From Palsa-965 sp044448685 (GTDB taxonomy: Bacteria > Bacteroidota > Bacteroidia > Palsa-965), in NCBI GenBank assembly GCA_044448685.1, contig JBIOHC010000011.1:1-64000 (forward strand): 64,000 nt of DNA, read 5' to 3'. This document shows positions 24,764 to 33,262 of the stretch, piece after piece; the stretch's first letter is position 1; every line of letters starts with the position of its first letter. Both the position numbers and the translations under genes were made by a program. The notes beneath the pieces were generated by a model that saw only the letters and a program-made list of their open reading frames with translations, was not told the origin of the DNA and did not search any database.

Positions 24764-27022
24764 TCAAAACCGTCCCACTTTGGCGCATAATGTTTGTGTA
24801 TTTCCGGTAATCCGGATGTAATAAATCCCGGCAGCGAAGGGTGTTAAATCGATTGTAAGCCGGTTATTCCCATTGACTGTTGCCTGGTAATTCAGGGATT
24901 CCAGAATACTTCCTTTTGAATCGCTTACCCGGATCAGGTACTGATCATCAGCCTGAGCAGAGAAAGAGAGTATTGCGCTATGATCACCCGGGTTATAAGA
25001 AACCAGGGGACTTGCAGCAGGAGCAAAATTAACCGCAACAATATGTGAATACGTATGATCGCCATTGAAATCGGTTTGTTTCAGCCGGTAATAGGATATC
25101 CCTGTTAAGGGGTGGGTATCTGCATTGGCATATTTTAGCAGGCTGCTGCTGTTTCCTGCTCCCGGTACGTGCAGGATGGATTCAAAGTCGGTTCCGTTCT
25201 GAGAGCGCTGTACATTGAAATGGTCATTGTTCACTTCAGAAGCCGTTGTCCAGTTCAGTTTTACTTCAGTACCGGATGGTATGGCATCAAATGTCAGAAA
25301 TTTAACAGGAAGCGGATCAGAAATCGTTACCACAGGTTTTACCTTTACCTTTCCATTCTGCATCTGTCCACCGTAATTACCCAGCCAGAATTCGGAATCC
25401 TTACCGCTGTCTTCGAAATAAACTTTCCTGACACCGGTACCGTAGCCACTGAAAGTCGTTGTAGTGGTAAGCCAGGTATTATTCAGAATATTCTGAAGGG
25501 AACCGGATCCTGCACCTGACGTATATCCTGCAGGAAAGGCGAAGGAGGTAATTCCAGCTCCGCCGCTTGTTTGCAGCTGTGCCAGCAAAGCATAATAATC
25601 GTTGGAATTGAAAAAGGTATTGTAATCTTCCGATACCAGAATATGAGGTTGTGCATCAAGTTCTGCAGCAGGGTATCCATAGGTTCCGGCCAGATCAACT
25701 ACCTGGCTCTTGGTATCCTGAAAAAAGGAAGAGATAAAACTCGGAGTGGCAGTAATGGCCCATCCGCTTCCTCCGTTATAAATAGTGTTCCAGCCTGTCA
25801 TGCCCGAAGCTCCGCTGGGGTTGACAAGAAGATTTCCGTTGAATGAGCAGCCATTATTATCAGAGACAGTGATTATTTCATAATCGGTGGTTGTAGCTGG
25901 CAATACACTGATAGTGCCTCCGCTGGCTATACTTATAGTTGTAGTGCTTCCTCCTGAAGGCAGATAAGTAAGAGAATAAGGTCCGGAGCCCCCGGTAGCC
26001 GTAAAAGTAAGGTTTACGGCACTCCACTCATCGGTGGTTTGCGTACCGGTAAGGATAGCATAGAGGAGGCCTACTGTAAACGTTGCTGCACTGGTTGCCG
26101 ACCCTCCGGCAGTTGTAACGGAAACTGTGCCGGTAGTTCCGTTACCGACGGTAGCAGTGATTACTGTTGCTGAATTGGTGAGGATGTTAGCAGGGGTGCC
26201 TCCTATAGTTACCGCACTTGCCGAACCCAGATTGGTTCCGTTGATTGTTATGGTTGATCCCACACATCCACTGGCTGATCCTAAACTGGTAATGGTCGGA
26301 GGGGCGGGAGGAGTGAAGGTATAACAACGCCCGCTGGCAGGGTAAGTTGTGTTGGCATCATTGGCACTGGAATTACTGGATGTATTGGCAGAGGTGGTGA
26401 CACTCTGATAAGATGAGCCTGAACTTGCAATACCGACAGATGTACCAGCCAGAGCAACTCCTGTATTCGCACCATAAATTAACTGGATAACATTAGTGGT
26501 TTCTGTGAGTTTAACCTGTACCGTCTTGGTATAGCCTCCGAGCCTTTCTGAATAATTGCCAAAAAGCCACTGAACGGTCAGTGTCCGGTTGGGTGAAGAG
26601 CCCTGGAGCAGGTATTGAATGGAGCCGTTGGTGCAGGTATGCATATCACTCCAGCAGGGCATGATGATAGGATAGGTACCGGATAGAGTGGTGCTGTTTA
26701 AAAAAGAACTGGTCACAGCGCTTCCACCCAGTCCCATGACACCATTGGAGCTGGCCGAAAACTGGGTGTAAGCCGTTCCTGCAAATGTAAAGGTGAATCC
26801 TATATTGGTAACTGAAGTGGAGCCATCATCCACTCCGCTGCCCATAATCGTTGTTGCGCCGGTCATATTGGTAAGCGCCACCCCTGTGGATGTACTGAAG
26901 CTGTAACTTCCTGCCTGTGCATAAGAAGCAAAGGAAGAGCATATAAACATTAACAGGAAGAAGATGTGTTTATACCTCTTCTTTACCGGAATACATGTGT
27001 GAGCGTTGTATTTTTCTTTCAT
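24764..27022 (-). CDS. T9SS-exported protein with IPT/TIG domain
   Basis: This 752-residue protein has a late signal segment (about 17-36; HIFFLLMFICSSFASYAQ). An N-terminal beta domain (37-235; MTGATTIMGSGVDDG, VTNIGFTFTFAGTAYTQFSA) is followed by an IPT/TIG domain (about 240-318; ITSLGSASGCVGSTITINGT), a domain with DEWSAVNLTFTATGGSGPYS, a lectin-like region, and an FN3-like segment (LPVKFLTFDAIPSGTEVKLN). A T9SS domain closes it (LLKYANADTHPL, ITGNTQTLCAKVGRF). That last FN3-plus-sorting arrangement is shared with the 1203-residue cargo protein at 45302. An adhesin or carbohydrate-binding role is plausible. It is probably monocistronic. Confidence 0.78.
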   Translation of the reverse strand: MKEKYNAHTCIPVKKRYKHIFFLLMFICSSFASYAQAGSYSFSTSTGVALTNMTGATTIMGSGVDDGSTSVTNIGFTFTFAGTAYTQFSASSNGVMGLGGSAVTSSFLNSTTLSGTYPIIMPCWSDMHTCTNGSIQYLLQGSSPNRTLTVQWLFGNYSERLGGYTKTVQVKLTETTNVIQLIYGANTGVALAGTSVGIASSGSSYQSVTTSANTSSNSSANDANTTYPASGRCYTFTPPAPPTITSLGSASGCVGSTITINGTNLGSASAVTIGGTPANILTNSATVITATVGNGTTGTVSVTTAGGSATSAATFTVGLLYAILTGTQTTDEWSAVNLTFTATGGSGPYSLTYLPSGGSTTTISIASGGTISVLPATTTDYEIITVSDNNGCSFNGNLLVNPSGASGMTGWNTIYNGGSGWAITATPSFISSFFQDTKSQVVDLAGTYGYPAAELDAQPHILVSEDYNTFFNSNDYYALLAQLQTSGGAGITSFAFPAGYTSGAGSGSLQNILNNTWLTTTTTFSGYGTGVRKVYFEDSGKDSEFWLGNYGGQMQNGKVKVKPVVTISDPLPVKFLTFDAIPSGTEVKLNWTTASEVNNDHFNVQRSQNGTDFESILHVPGAGNSSSLLKYANADTHPLTGISYYRLKQTDFNGDHTYSHIVAVNFAPAASPLVSYNPGDHSAILSFSAQADDQYLIRVSDSKGSILESLNYQATVNGNNRLTIDLTPFAAGIYYIRITGNTQTLCAKVGRF

Positions 27023-27211
27023 GATGTTTATTCACGGATAACGCAAAGCGCTAAATAAATATCTTTAATGAAATATACAAAAACTGATTTATGTCATGCT
27101 AAGCAATGGAGCAAGAATTTGCCTGTTTATATACAGGTGTAAGAAAAGGAAGGAATTTGTAAGAAAAATATGACCGGGATCAGGGAAAAGCTGTGCAGGG
27201 TCGACCCCTGT

Positions 27212-27592
27212 TCAATTGAAATAATAAGTCCAGGTAGCTGAAAAGCCATTGAAATCGGCATAGGAATCATGATTGAACACCACATGGCGTTTACCCGGGG
27301 CAAATTCCAGTCTGAGCATCCAGACATCATAACCCAGTTCGAAAAGCATGGCCGGATAGGCTTGAATAAACTGGTAGGAGTAGGTATCAAAAAAGCTGGC
27401 TCCCTTTAAAGAAACTCCGCTTCCTATGGCAAGGGTGAACTTGTCTTCCGTATCGGAGCTGGCTCCGGCTCCGAGGCATATGGTGGCATAAAGTGGAAAG
27501 CGGTAGGTGAAAACTCCGGAGCCTATACCGCAGGTAACAAGTGTCAGAATTCCTCCCGAAAGATGTGAGCCTCCATGTATAAGTCTATACAT
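27212..27592 (-). CDS. Short barrel-like protein, possibly truncated
   Basis: This is a 126-residue frame with strand-like segments (GGILTLVTCGIGSGVFTYRF, FTLAIGSGVSLKG, YADFNGFSATWTYYFN ending in aromatics), like the C-terminal half of an outer-membrane barrel. It has no signal peptide. The chosen ATG lies inside an inverted repeat (27574-27593). A 41-codon frame in another register (ATG near 27669, with ENIRRLSVDDAIQIKYSKNG) overlaps its start, so a frameshift or a decayed N-terminus is possible. Real coding status is uncertain. Confidence 0.4.
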   Translation of the reverse strand: MYRLIHGGSHLSGGILTLVTCGIGSGVFTYRFPLYATICLGAGASSDTEDKFTLAIGSGVSLKGASFFDTYSYQFIQAYPAMLFELGYDVWMLRLEFAPGKRHVVFNHDSYADFNGFSATWTYYFN

Positions 27593-27593
27593 G
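27574..27593. repeat. Inverted repeat upstream of the histidine-kinase gene
   Basis: CATGTATA (27574-27581) and TATACATG (27586-27593) are perfect 8-bp arms with a 4-nt spacer. The right arm falls where a -33 box would sit for the -7 element at 27612, so an operator is possible. Confidence 0.5.
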
Positions 27594-27611
27594 TAACCTG
27601 CCCATTTTTAC

Positions 27612-27619
27612 TATATTTG
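27612..27619 (+). promoter_or_regulatory. Promoter -7 element of the kinase/regulator operon
   Basis: TATATTTG is an exact match to TAnnTTTG. No TTTG lies at the usual -33 distance; an inverted repeat occupies that place. The leader is about 87 nt. Confidence 0.5.
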
Positions 27620-27710
27620 ATCTGAATCGCATCATCAACGCTAAGTCTCCGGATATTCTCAACATACATAGCGCTGTAATCGGTTCTCCTTACCTGTGTG
27701 AATAAACACT

Positions 27711-29783
27711 ATGAAAAAGAAAGAGCCTGCATCGGTTAAGCATTCAGCACCGGAAAATGACCTGTCGGAATCCATTATAGGAAGCCTGCCGGGATTATTT
27801 TATTTTTATGATGATACCGGCAAATTCATTCACTGGAACAGAAATTTTGAAGTGGTGTCGGGTTATACAGGAAAGGAGATAAGTACGATGCACCCGCTTC
27901 AGTTTTTTGATGAAGGGGAGAAGGATATTCTGAGTGAGAAGATTGCTGAAGTGTTTGAAAAAGGTCAGGCTTTCATAGAAGCCCATTTCTATACAAAGGA
28001 TAAAAGACGTATTCCCTATTACTTCAACGGATTTGCTATCACTTACCGGCAGAAACGCTGCCTGATAGGGGTGGGTATAGATATAACGGAAAGGGTGGAG
28101 GCAGAACAGAAGAGATTAAAAAGCGAGGATCAGTTAAGAGAAACAGAACAGTCGCTGCGTAAACTGAACCGTGAACTCTACCTCCTTAATAATGCTAACC
28201 GGATTATCTTTAAATCATCGGATGAAAAAACCCTGATGAAGGATATCTGTAATCTGCTTGTGAATGAAGGCTTGTATTGTATGGCCTGGATGGGTCTTGT
28301 GCCGGAAGCGGATCAGAAGCCCAGGCTGGTAATTCCAATGAGTATGGCCGGAGCGGGAAAGGAGCGATCAGCTGAAATCATTCTTGACCTGCACGATGCC
28401 GAACAGATTAAAGGTCCCGCTGCCAGAGCTATACTAAGCGGAATGCCGGTTATTGTAAACCATATTGCCGCCGAACCGGGGCATAAACGGTGGAAGGAAG
28501 CGGCAGCGCATTACGGCTTTGCTTCGTCCATTTCATTTCCCCTGATCGTGGAAGGAAAAATTTCGGTATCCTTCAATATCTATTCAACCAATACCTATTC
28601 TTTTGATGCCGATGAGGTGAAAATGCTCAGTTCCATTGCCGATAACTTATCCTATGCCATAGGAGGTATACGCAATGCTGAAAACAAAATGGAGGCGGAA
28701 AAAAAACTGGCGTATAATGAGGAGAACCTGAGACAGATTTTTTCCTCCACCTACGATATCATTTTTATGCTCAGTGTGGAAGAGGGCAAACGGTATAAAT
28801 TCATTTCCGTCAACAGCGCTTTCCTGAATACGACGGGCCTGAAACACGAGCAGGTGTTTAATAAGTATCTGGACGAAGTCATTCCTCCTGAGTCATTGCC
28901 TGTTGTTCTGGAGAAATATGATCTTGCTTTCCGTACCGGAAAACCGGTACAGTGGGAAGAAACTTCACAATATCCATCGGGAACAAAAGTCGGAATAGTG
29001 ACCATTACTCCGGTACGGAACGGGCAGGGGGAATTCAGCCACCTGGTAGGATTTGTGCATGATATTTCTGAGCGCAAGAAAGCAGAGCAGGATATGGATG
29101 AGCTCAATACCCGTTTACGAAACCTGTCCAATCACCTGCATACCATCAGTGAGGCGGAACGAACCTCTATTGCCCGGGAGATACATGATGTGCTGGGTCA
29201 GCAGATGACAGCACTGAAATTCGATATTTCCTGGCTCAAAAAACGGAAGAGAACAGACCTGGGAGAAGAGGAATCGGTTAAAGCGGAGAAGGAGTATAAG
29301 GAACGTCTGGAGGATATGAATAAGCGGCTGGATGAAGCGATTTTATCCATCCGAAAAGTTTCATCCGAATTAAGACCAAAAATGCTGGATGATCTGGGAC
29401 TGAATGCCGCCCTGGAATGGTATATCAGGGAGTTTGAAAAAAACACCGGTATTCCCTGCACCCTGGATTCGGATTTTGAAGACCTCTGTTTTGAAAAGCC
29501 GGTTTCCATCACTATCTACCGTATTCTTCAGGAAGCACTTACCAATGTTGCCAGACATTCGGAAGCAAAGCATGTAGAGATCTTTGCCCGGCATGATGAT
29601 AAGCTGATAAGTGTGGAAGTGAAGGACAATGGGAAAGGTATTACAGAAGAAGACAAACAGCATGGAGCCTCTTTCGGACTACTGGGTATGAGTGAAAGAG
29701 CCAAGATGATAAACGGAACAGTAACCATAAAGGGAATCAGGGGTAAGGGAACATCGGTGCTCCTCACAGTTCCCTATTCATAA
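27711..29783 (+). CDS. PAS-GAF-PAS sensor histidine kinase, NarX/DegS type
   Basis: This is a 690-residue soluble kinase with no membrane segment. A PAS domain (about 15-135; GLFYFYDDTGKFIHWNRNFE), a GAF domain (155-325; LVNEGLYCMAWMGLVPEADQ), a second PAS (340-460; STYDIIFMLSVEEGKRYKFI) and a coiled coil precede the HisKA_3 domain with phospho-acceptor H492 (SIAREIHDVLGQQMTALKFD). The HATPase domain has ITIYRILQEALTNVARHSEA (N box), DNGKGI (G1) and GASFGLLGMSERA (G2). It should sense a cytoplasmic or diffusible signal and phosphorylate the NarL-type regulator encoded 16 nt downstream. The GAF pocket ligand is not predictable. Confidence 0.93.
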   Translation: MKKKEPASVKHSAPENDLSESIIGSLPGLFYFYDDTGKFIHWNRNFEVVSGYTGKEISTMHPLQFFDEGEKDILSEKIAEVFEKGQAFIEAHFYTKDKRRIPYYFNGFAITYRQKRCLIGVGIDITERVEAEQKRLKSEDQLRETEQSLRKLNRELYLLNNANRIIFKSSDEKTLMKDICNLLVNEGLYCMAWMGLVPEADQKPRLVIPMSMAGAGKERSAEIILDLHDAEQIKGPAARAILSGMPVIVNHIAAEPGHKRWKEAAAHYGFASSISFPLIVEGKISVSFNIYSTNTYSFDADEVKMLSSIADNLSYAIGGIRNAENKMEAEKKLAYNEENLRQIFSSTYDIIFMLSVEEGKRYKFISVNSAFLNTTGLKHEQVFNKYLDEVIPPESLPVVLEKYDLAFRTGKPVQWEETSQYPSGTKVGIVTITPVRNGQGEFSHLVGFVHDISERKKAEQDMDELNTRLRNLSNHLHTISEAERTSIAREIHDVLGQQMTALKFDISWLKKRKRTDLGEEESVKAEKEYKERLEDMNKRLDEAILSIRKVSSELRPKMLDDLGLNAALEWYIREFEKNTGIPCTLDSDFEDLCFEKPVSITIYRILQEALTNVARHSEAKHVEIFARHDDKLISVEVKDNGKGITEEDKQHGASFGLLGMSERAKMINGTVTIKGIRGKGTSVLLTVPYS

Positions 29784-29799
29784 AACATAACAGGATAGT

Positions 29800-30426
29800 A
29801 TGAATATCTTAATTGCAGATGACCACCAGGTGGTGCGTAAAGGACTTGTTCAGATCATCCGGGATGAATTCCCTGATGCGGTTTGTGAAGAGACTTCCGG
29901 GGGAAGGGAGACGCTGGACCGGATACTGAACAACAACTATGATATGGCTATACTCGATATCACTATGCCCGATATCAGCGGACTGGATATTGTACGCCAG
30001 CTTAAAGCAGGGAACAATAAAACCCCTGTCCTGATTCTTACTTCACAGCCCGAAGATCAATATGCCATACGGGTTATAAAGGCAGGTGCTTTCGGTTTCA
30101 TAGGCAAGGAAGCTGCTGCCGAAGAACTTTGTCAGGCGATACGCCGTATTCTCTCCGGACGTAAATATATTACCGAAAGCCTGTCTGAAAAACTGGCTGA
30201 TGATATCTCATCCGACCCGAACAAAGCCCCGCATGAACTGCTGTCGGACCGTGAATTTGAAGTCATGAAACTCCTTGCATCAGGTAAGACAGTCTCCGAA
30301 GTCAGCGAACTCCTCTTTCTTAGTGTTCCAACTGTATCAACATACCGGACCCGTGTGCTGAAGAAATTGAATCTGAAAAATAATGCAGAACTCATGCATT
30401 ATGCCATTACACTCAAGCTGGTCTGA
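29800..30426 (+). CDS. NarL/FixJ-type response regulator
   Basis: This 208-residue regulator has a receiver domain (1-120; acidic ADDHQ, phospho-acceptor D53 in ILDITMPDISG, T in ILTSQPEDQ and K103 in FIGKEA) and a C-terminal LuxR-type HTH (about 143-205; LSDREFEVMKLLASGKTVSE, LFLSVPTVSTYRTRVLKKLN). It starts 16 nt after the kinase stop and is the obvious partner. It would bind DNA as a phosphorylated dimer. Targets are unknown. A closely related receiver-only protein follows. Confidence 0.95.
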   Translation: MNILIADDHQVVRKGLVQIIRDEFPDAVCEETSGGRETLDRILNNNYDMAILDITMPDISGLDIVRQLKAGNNKTPVLILTSQPEDQYAIRVIKAGAFGFIGKEAAAEELCQAIRRILSGRKYITESLSEKLADDISSDPNKAPHELLSDREFEVMKLLASGKTVSEVSELLFLSVPTVSTYRTRVLKKLNLKNNAELMHYAITLKLV

Positions 30427-30440
30427 AAGCGCCTGTCATA

Positions 30441-30454
30441 CAAACAATGACAAG
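30441..30454 (+). repeat. 14-nt direct repeat, copy 1 (copy 2 at 30973-30986)
   Basis: CAAACAATGACAAG lies shortly after the stop of each of the two response-regulator genes. With the paralogous coding regions it suggests a tandem duplication that included 3' flanking DNA. Confidence 0.6.
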
Positions 30455-30494
30455 ACAATGATTCTGAATGACAGCATTATCATAGCCCGTTCTG

Positions 30495-30526
30495 TTTGAG
30501 GTTAACCTGCCCTTCTTTTACTTTGC
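30495..30526 (+). promoter_or_regulatory. Promoter of the receiver-only gene
   Basis: TTTG (30495-30498), 20-nt spacer, TACTTTGC (30519-30526), a near match to the -7 consensus. It sits between the two regulator genes and would allow the second to be expressed apart from the kinase operon. Confidence 0.5.
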
Positions 30527-30562
30527 GGTATAGCCCTGCTTATGGGGAAACGGAACCAGGTT

Positions 30563-30931
30563 ATGAAGATTCTGATAGGGGATGATCATTTGGCAGTGAG
30601 GAAGGGCTTGATCCGTATCATTGAAGAAGACTTTGATCCGGTGAGTATCGATGCTGTGAGTTCAGGTGAAGAGCTGTTAATCAGGCTGAGAACTGTCCGT
30701 TACGATATTGCTATTGTAGATATTAATATGCCGGGTATAGGAGGACTGGAAGTTGTACGCCGTGCCAAAGCTGAATCCATCCTTACACCCTTACTTGTTA
30801 TCACCTCCCTTCCCGAAGAGCAATATGCAAGGCGTGTCCTCAAAGCCGGTGCATCCGGTTTCCTGGGCAAGGAGAAAGCTGCCGAGGAGCTCGCTTCTGC
30901 AATACGTAAAATACTGGCTAAATCCCTGTAA
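30563..30931 (+). CDS. Stand-alone receiver-domain protein (NarL receiver paralogue without HTH)
   Basis: I use ATG 30563 (122 aa) because its product starts MKILIGDDH, aligned with MNILIADDH of the preceding regulator; ATG 30542 would add seven residues. All receiver landmarks are kept: acidic D7/D8, D53 (IVDINMPGIGG), the T/S position in VITSLPEEQYA and K in FLGKEKAAEEL. The frame ends exactly where the receiver domain ends, and no HTH remnant follows. It looks like a tandem duplicate of the regulator at 29800 that lost its output domain. It could compete for phosphate from the kinase or act by protein contact. Confidence 0.88.
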   Translation: MKILIGDDHLAVRKGLIRIIEEDFDPVSIDAVSSGEELLIRLRTVRYDIAIVDINMPGIGGLEVVRRAKAESILTPLLVITSLPEEQYARRVLKAGASGFLGKEKAAEELASAIRKILAKSL

Positions 30932-30972
30932 TCATATTTTCTCCAGGCGTTTGAAGTATTAGCAGTATCAAC

Positions 30973-30986
30973 CAAACAATGACAAG
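30973..30986 (+). repeat. 14-nt direct repeat, copy 2
   Basis: This is an identical copy of the element at 30441-30454, downstream of the receiver-only gene. Confidence 0.6.
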
Positions 30987-31098
30987 CCTCTTCTTTTACA
31001 TTACACACGAATCAGTTTTTCGCCTATTTCCTGTGCGCATCAACTAGCCTTCCTTTGCTGTATAATTTAATCCGTTTTACCGGACAAGCTACAGCAAC

Positions 31099-31515
31099 AT
31101 GAAATCACAAAAAAACAAGGATCGGGAAAAACCTCTGCAGGCCGGGCAGGCACTTACCTATCAGGACGGTATTCTCAACTGGAAATTGGAAGAAGGGCAT
31201 TGGTATACCGCTGAAATGGTAGAAGAAGAGCTGACCTGCCAGACAGAGCTGACTGGTCATCATCCTCATGCGCTGCTCCTGAATGCAGGTGCCAATGCTG
31301 TCATCAATCTGGAATGTACAGACCGAATCCTCTCTCACCTGCAGCCATACCGTAAAGCAGTGGCTATTGTAACCGGGGAGAACCTGGCCACCTATCTGAT
31401 GATTAATTTCTATGTTAATAAAAGTCCGTATAAAAGGTCTGTCCGGCTCTTTAAGACAGAAGCTGCAGCACTTGCCTGGCTGGAGCAGGAATTGGTAAAA
31501 GCGGAAGGGTGCTGA
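31099..31515 (+). CDS. STAS/SpoIIAA-like small protein
   Basis: This is a 138-residue soluble protein. The order of elements, a strand (GILNWKLEEG), a helix (YTAEMVEEELTCQTELTG), a buried strand (HALLLNAGANAVINLE), a helix, a strand (KAVAIVTGENLATYLMINF), and a final SVRLFKTEAAALAWLEQEL helix, matches SpoIIAA/STAS-like proteins of the DUF7793 type seen in Bacteroidota. STAS proteins are classic partners of SpoIIE phosphatases, three of which lie in this window, but a conserved phospho-serine is not evident and no anti-sigma kinase is adjacent. It follows the receiver-only gene on the same strand (167 nt). Confidence 0.6.
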   Translation: MKSQKNKDREKPLQAGQALTYQDGILNWKLEEGHWYTAEMVEEELTCQTELTGHHPHALLLNAGANAVINLECTDRILSHLQPYRKAVAIVTGENLATYLMINFYVNKSPYKRSVRLFKTEAAALAWLEQELVKAEGC

Positions 31516-31561
31516 TTGTGCGCAGTTGAATAAAAGGGAGATCAATGCCGAGTACTGGCGC

Positions 31562-31969
31562 TTACTTTGTATACACCACATGCATGCTGTCGAGCTCAGC
31601 AGGTGAGACAGCCGGAGGCAGAACTCCGTGTTTTATTTTATAAACCATCAGACTCCCTGCATCTTTTGCATCTTTTTCAGATGCAAATACCTGGTTGCCC
31701 GGAACAGCCGGTATCATAGGCTGGTGAATGCTTTTCTTCCCTTCTATATATATATCATAGCCCCATCCTCCCGATCCGGAAAAAGTTTTTAATTCCACAT
31801 TCGTTGGAGGAGTAGGGGGTGTGCCCTTTCCTTCTTCCATCTCATCCAAGGCACCCAAAGGGTTCTTGCTTACCGGAACTGAGGTGGTGTCGTTATCGTC
31901 CTTTTTTTCATTTCCGCAACCCAGGGAAAGGCCGGTTAATAGGATCAATCTGTACGTTAATTTTTTCAT
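31562..31969 (-). CDS. DUF4907-like lipoprotein
   Basis: I start at ATG 31969 (135 aa), which begins a lipoprotein leader (MKKLTYRLILLTGLSLGC, lipid cysteine C18); a longer frame would add ten non-signal residues. The mature part has a low-complexity linker rich in Thr/Pro and then the DUF4907-type core: GGWGYDIYIEGKKSIHQPMI, PGNQVFASEKDA and KIKHGVLPPAVSPAELDS. The family is common in Bacteroidota and its role is unknown. It is probably periplasmic-facing. It is divergent from the DUF2889 gene at 32068. Confidence 0.78.
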   Translation of the reverse strand: MKKLTYRLILLTGLSLGCGNEKKDDNDTTSVPVSKNPLGALDEMEEGKGTPPTPPTNVELKTFSGSGGWGYDIYIEGKKSIHQPMIPAVPGNQVFASEKDAKDAGSLMVYKIKHGVLPPAVSPAELDSMHVVYTK

Positions 31970-32067
31970 ATTCAAGGAAATATAGTAAAAAGGAATCAAT
32001 TCATCCTGAGATATATCATTCCGGACCTGAAAATTACCGGGTATCTTGGCTTCCTAAACTGCATGCT

Positions 32068-32577
32068 ATGCGCTCTGAATCCACACCCCTGTACTCAAAT
32101 ATGGACCGTATACCGGTAAAACGACTTGTATCCAAACGCGATATAGGAATAGAAGCCTTCGAGCTCGAAAACGGATACCTGATGCTGGAAGCAACCTTGC
32201 TGGATCCCTATCACCTGATCCGGCTCAATATTCAGATTGATCCTCATACTAAGGAAATCAAACTGGCCAAAAGTGAATTTGCCAGCCATCCCCACAAGGC
32301 CTGTCCCCTGGTGGCAGAAAAAGCAAGACTCCTCACAGGACTTAAAATAGAAAGAGGTATTGTACGTAATGTATCCCGTTTAATAGGAGGAAGCGAAGGC
32401 TGTATTCACCTGCGTGAGCTGACTCTTGAAACCATCAATTTCGCTGCTACCACCCTCATCGGTTATGATCAGGGTTTCGGACTTATGAGCAGGGAATTTA
32501 ATCTGCTGAATGAAGAAGAGAAGTATAAACTTTCAAGTGGGCTGTTGAAGAATACCTGTGCGGTGTATAAGGAATAA
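32068..32577 (+). CDS. DUF2889 family protein
   Basis: I start at ATG 32068 (169 aa); the upstream open stretch runs through the neighbouring gene on the other strand and is not protein-like. The sequence matches the DUF2889 pattern: LMLEATLLDPYHLIRLNIQI, a C-terminal KARLLTGLKIERGIVRNVSR, GGSEGCIHLRELTLE (conserved Gly-Cys-x-His) and a final helix. There is no signal peptide. The family's biochemical role is not established; the conserved GC.HL motif hints at metal or ligand binding. It is convergent with the GreA-like gene (2 nt between stops). Confidence 0.75.
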   Translation: MRSESTPLYSNMDRIPVKRLVSKRDIGIEAFELENGYLMLEATLLDPYHLIRLNIQIDPHTKEIKLAKSEFASHPHKACPLVAEKARLLTGLKIERGIVRNVSRLIGGSEGCIHLRELTLETINFAATTLIGYDQGFGLMSREFNLLNEEEKYKLSSGLLKNTCAVYKE

Positions 32578-32579
32578 TA

Positions 32580-33068
32580 TCAGAAAACCTCCACTATCTC
32601 CAGTTGTTTCCCATTCATCAGAAAGCTTTCACCGGCTTTCTTTCCTTTAAGGGCGGCTGCCAAAGGAGCCTGAGTGGATAACATATATACTTTTCCGATC
32701 GCATGCTGTGCCGCCCCAAGGCCCAGGGAAATGAAGAAATGAAAATCCTTGCATTGCACAACAGCTCCAAGTCCGGCCTGAGTATGAATAATATCCGGAT
32801 CAATGGTTCTGAAAAAAGCCAGGTCCTGCTGATATTGCTTCAGATTGACGGCATGCATCTCCGTTTCCCTCTGTCCTACAGCACGCCCGGTTTCATATTT
32901 ATCACCCGCTGAACTTTTGTCATCACTGTTAGCCGACTCCTGGGCGCTTTTCATTGCCAGAGACGAAGTCTCTATGCGTTGTAGCAGCATCTGCTCACAA
33001 AGAGAGAACAATTCCTGACGTATCTGAACTTGCTTGGGTTTTGTCATCATTCTCTGTGCTTTTTTCAA
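32580..33068 (-). CDS. GreA/GreB-like C-terminal domain protein
   Basis: This is a 162-residue soluble protein. The N-terminal half is helical with the signature KSSAGDKYETGRAVGQRETE; the C-terminal half (about 90-160) resembles the GreA/GreB FKBP-like domain (GAVVQCKDFHFFISLGLGAA, TQAPLAAALKGKKAGESFLM, EIVEVF). The typical coiled-coil acidic tip of true GreA is missing, so it may bind RNA polymerase without cleavage-factor activity. Homologues in Bacteroidota are often misnamed 3-oxoacyl-ACP synthase. ATG 33050 is an alternative start. Confidence 0.72.
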   Translation of the reverse strand: MKKAQRMMTKPKQVQIRQELFSLCEQMLLQRIETSSLAMKSAQESANSDDKSSAGDKYETGRAVGQRETEMHAVNLKQYQQDLAFFRTIDPDIIHTQAGLGAVVQCKDFHFFISLGLGAAQHAIGKVYMLSTQAPLAAALKGKKAGESFLMNGKQLEIVEVF

Positions 33069-33165
33069 AAGGCTCGCTGAAAGTAATAAATTAATGCGGT
33101 CGCACGGATTAAGTTAATATGATTTTGATCACAGGTCTGACTCCCTGTAAAAGCTGTTTTTTTGT

Positions 33166-33197
33166 TTTGCTTTTTCCGAAATACCTTCCTATATTTA
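33166..33197 (+). promoter_or_regulatory. Promoter of the barrel/phosphatase operon
   Basis: TTTG (33166-33169), 20-nt spacer, TATATTTA (33190-33197), one mismatch to TAnnTTTG. The leader is about 60 nt before ATG 33263. Confidence 0.6.
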
Positions 33198-33262
33198 AAG
33201 ATCCGACTCGCTCTGCTCAGACGATTCCTTTTTATCGCGTTTTACACTGAATCTGTAAATCT

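Noticed and set aside
32580..33068. 3-oxoacyl-ACP synthase annotation
   Set aside because: No ketosynthase motif; the sequence is GreA/GreB-like. The name is a known misannotation of such proteins.
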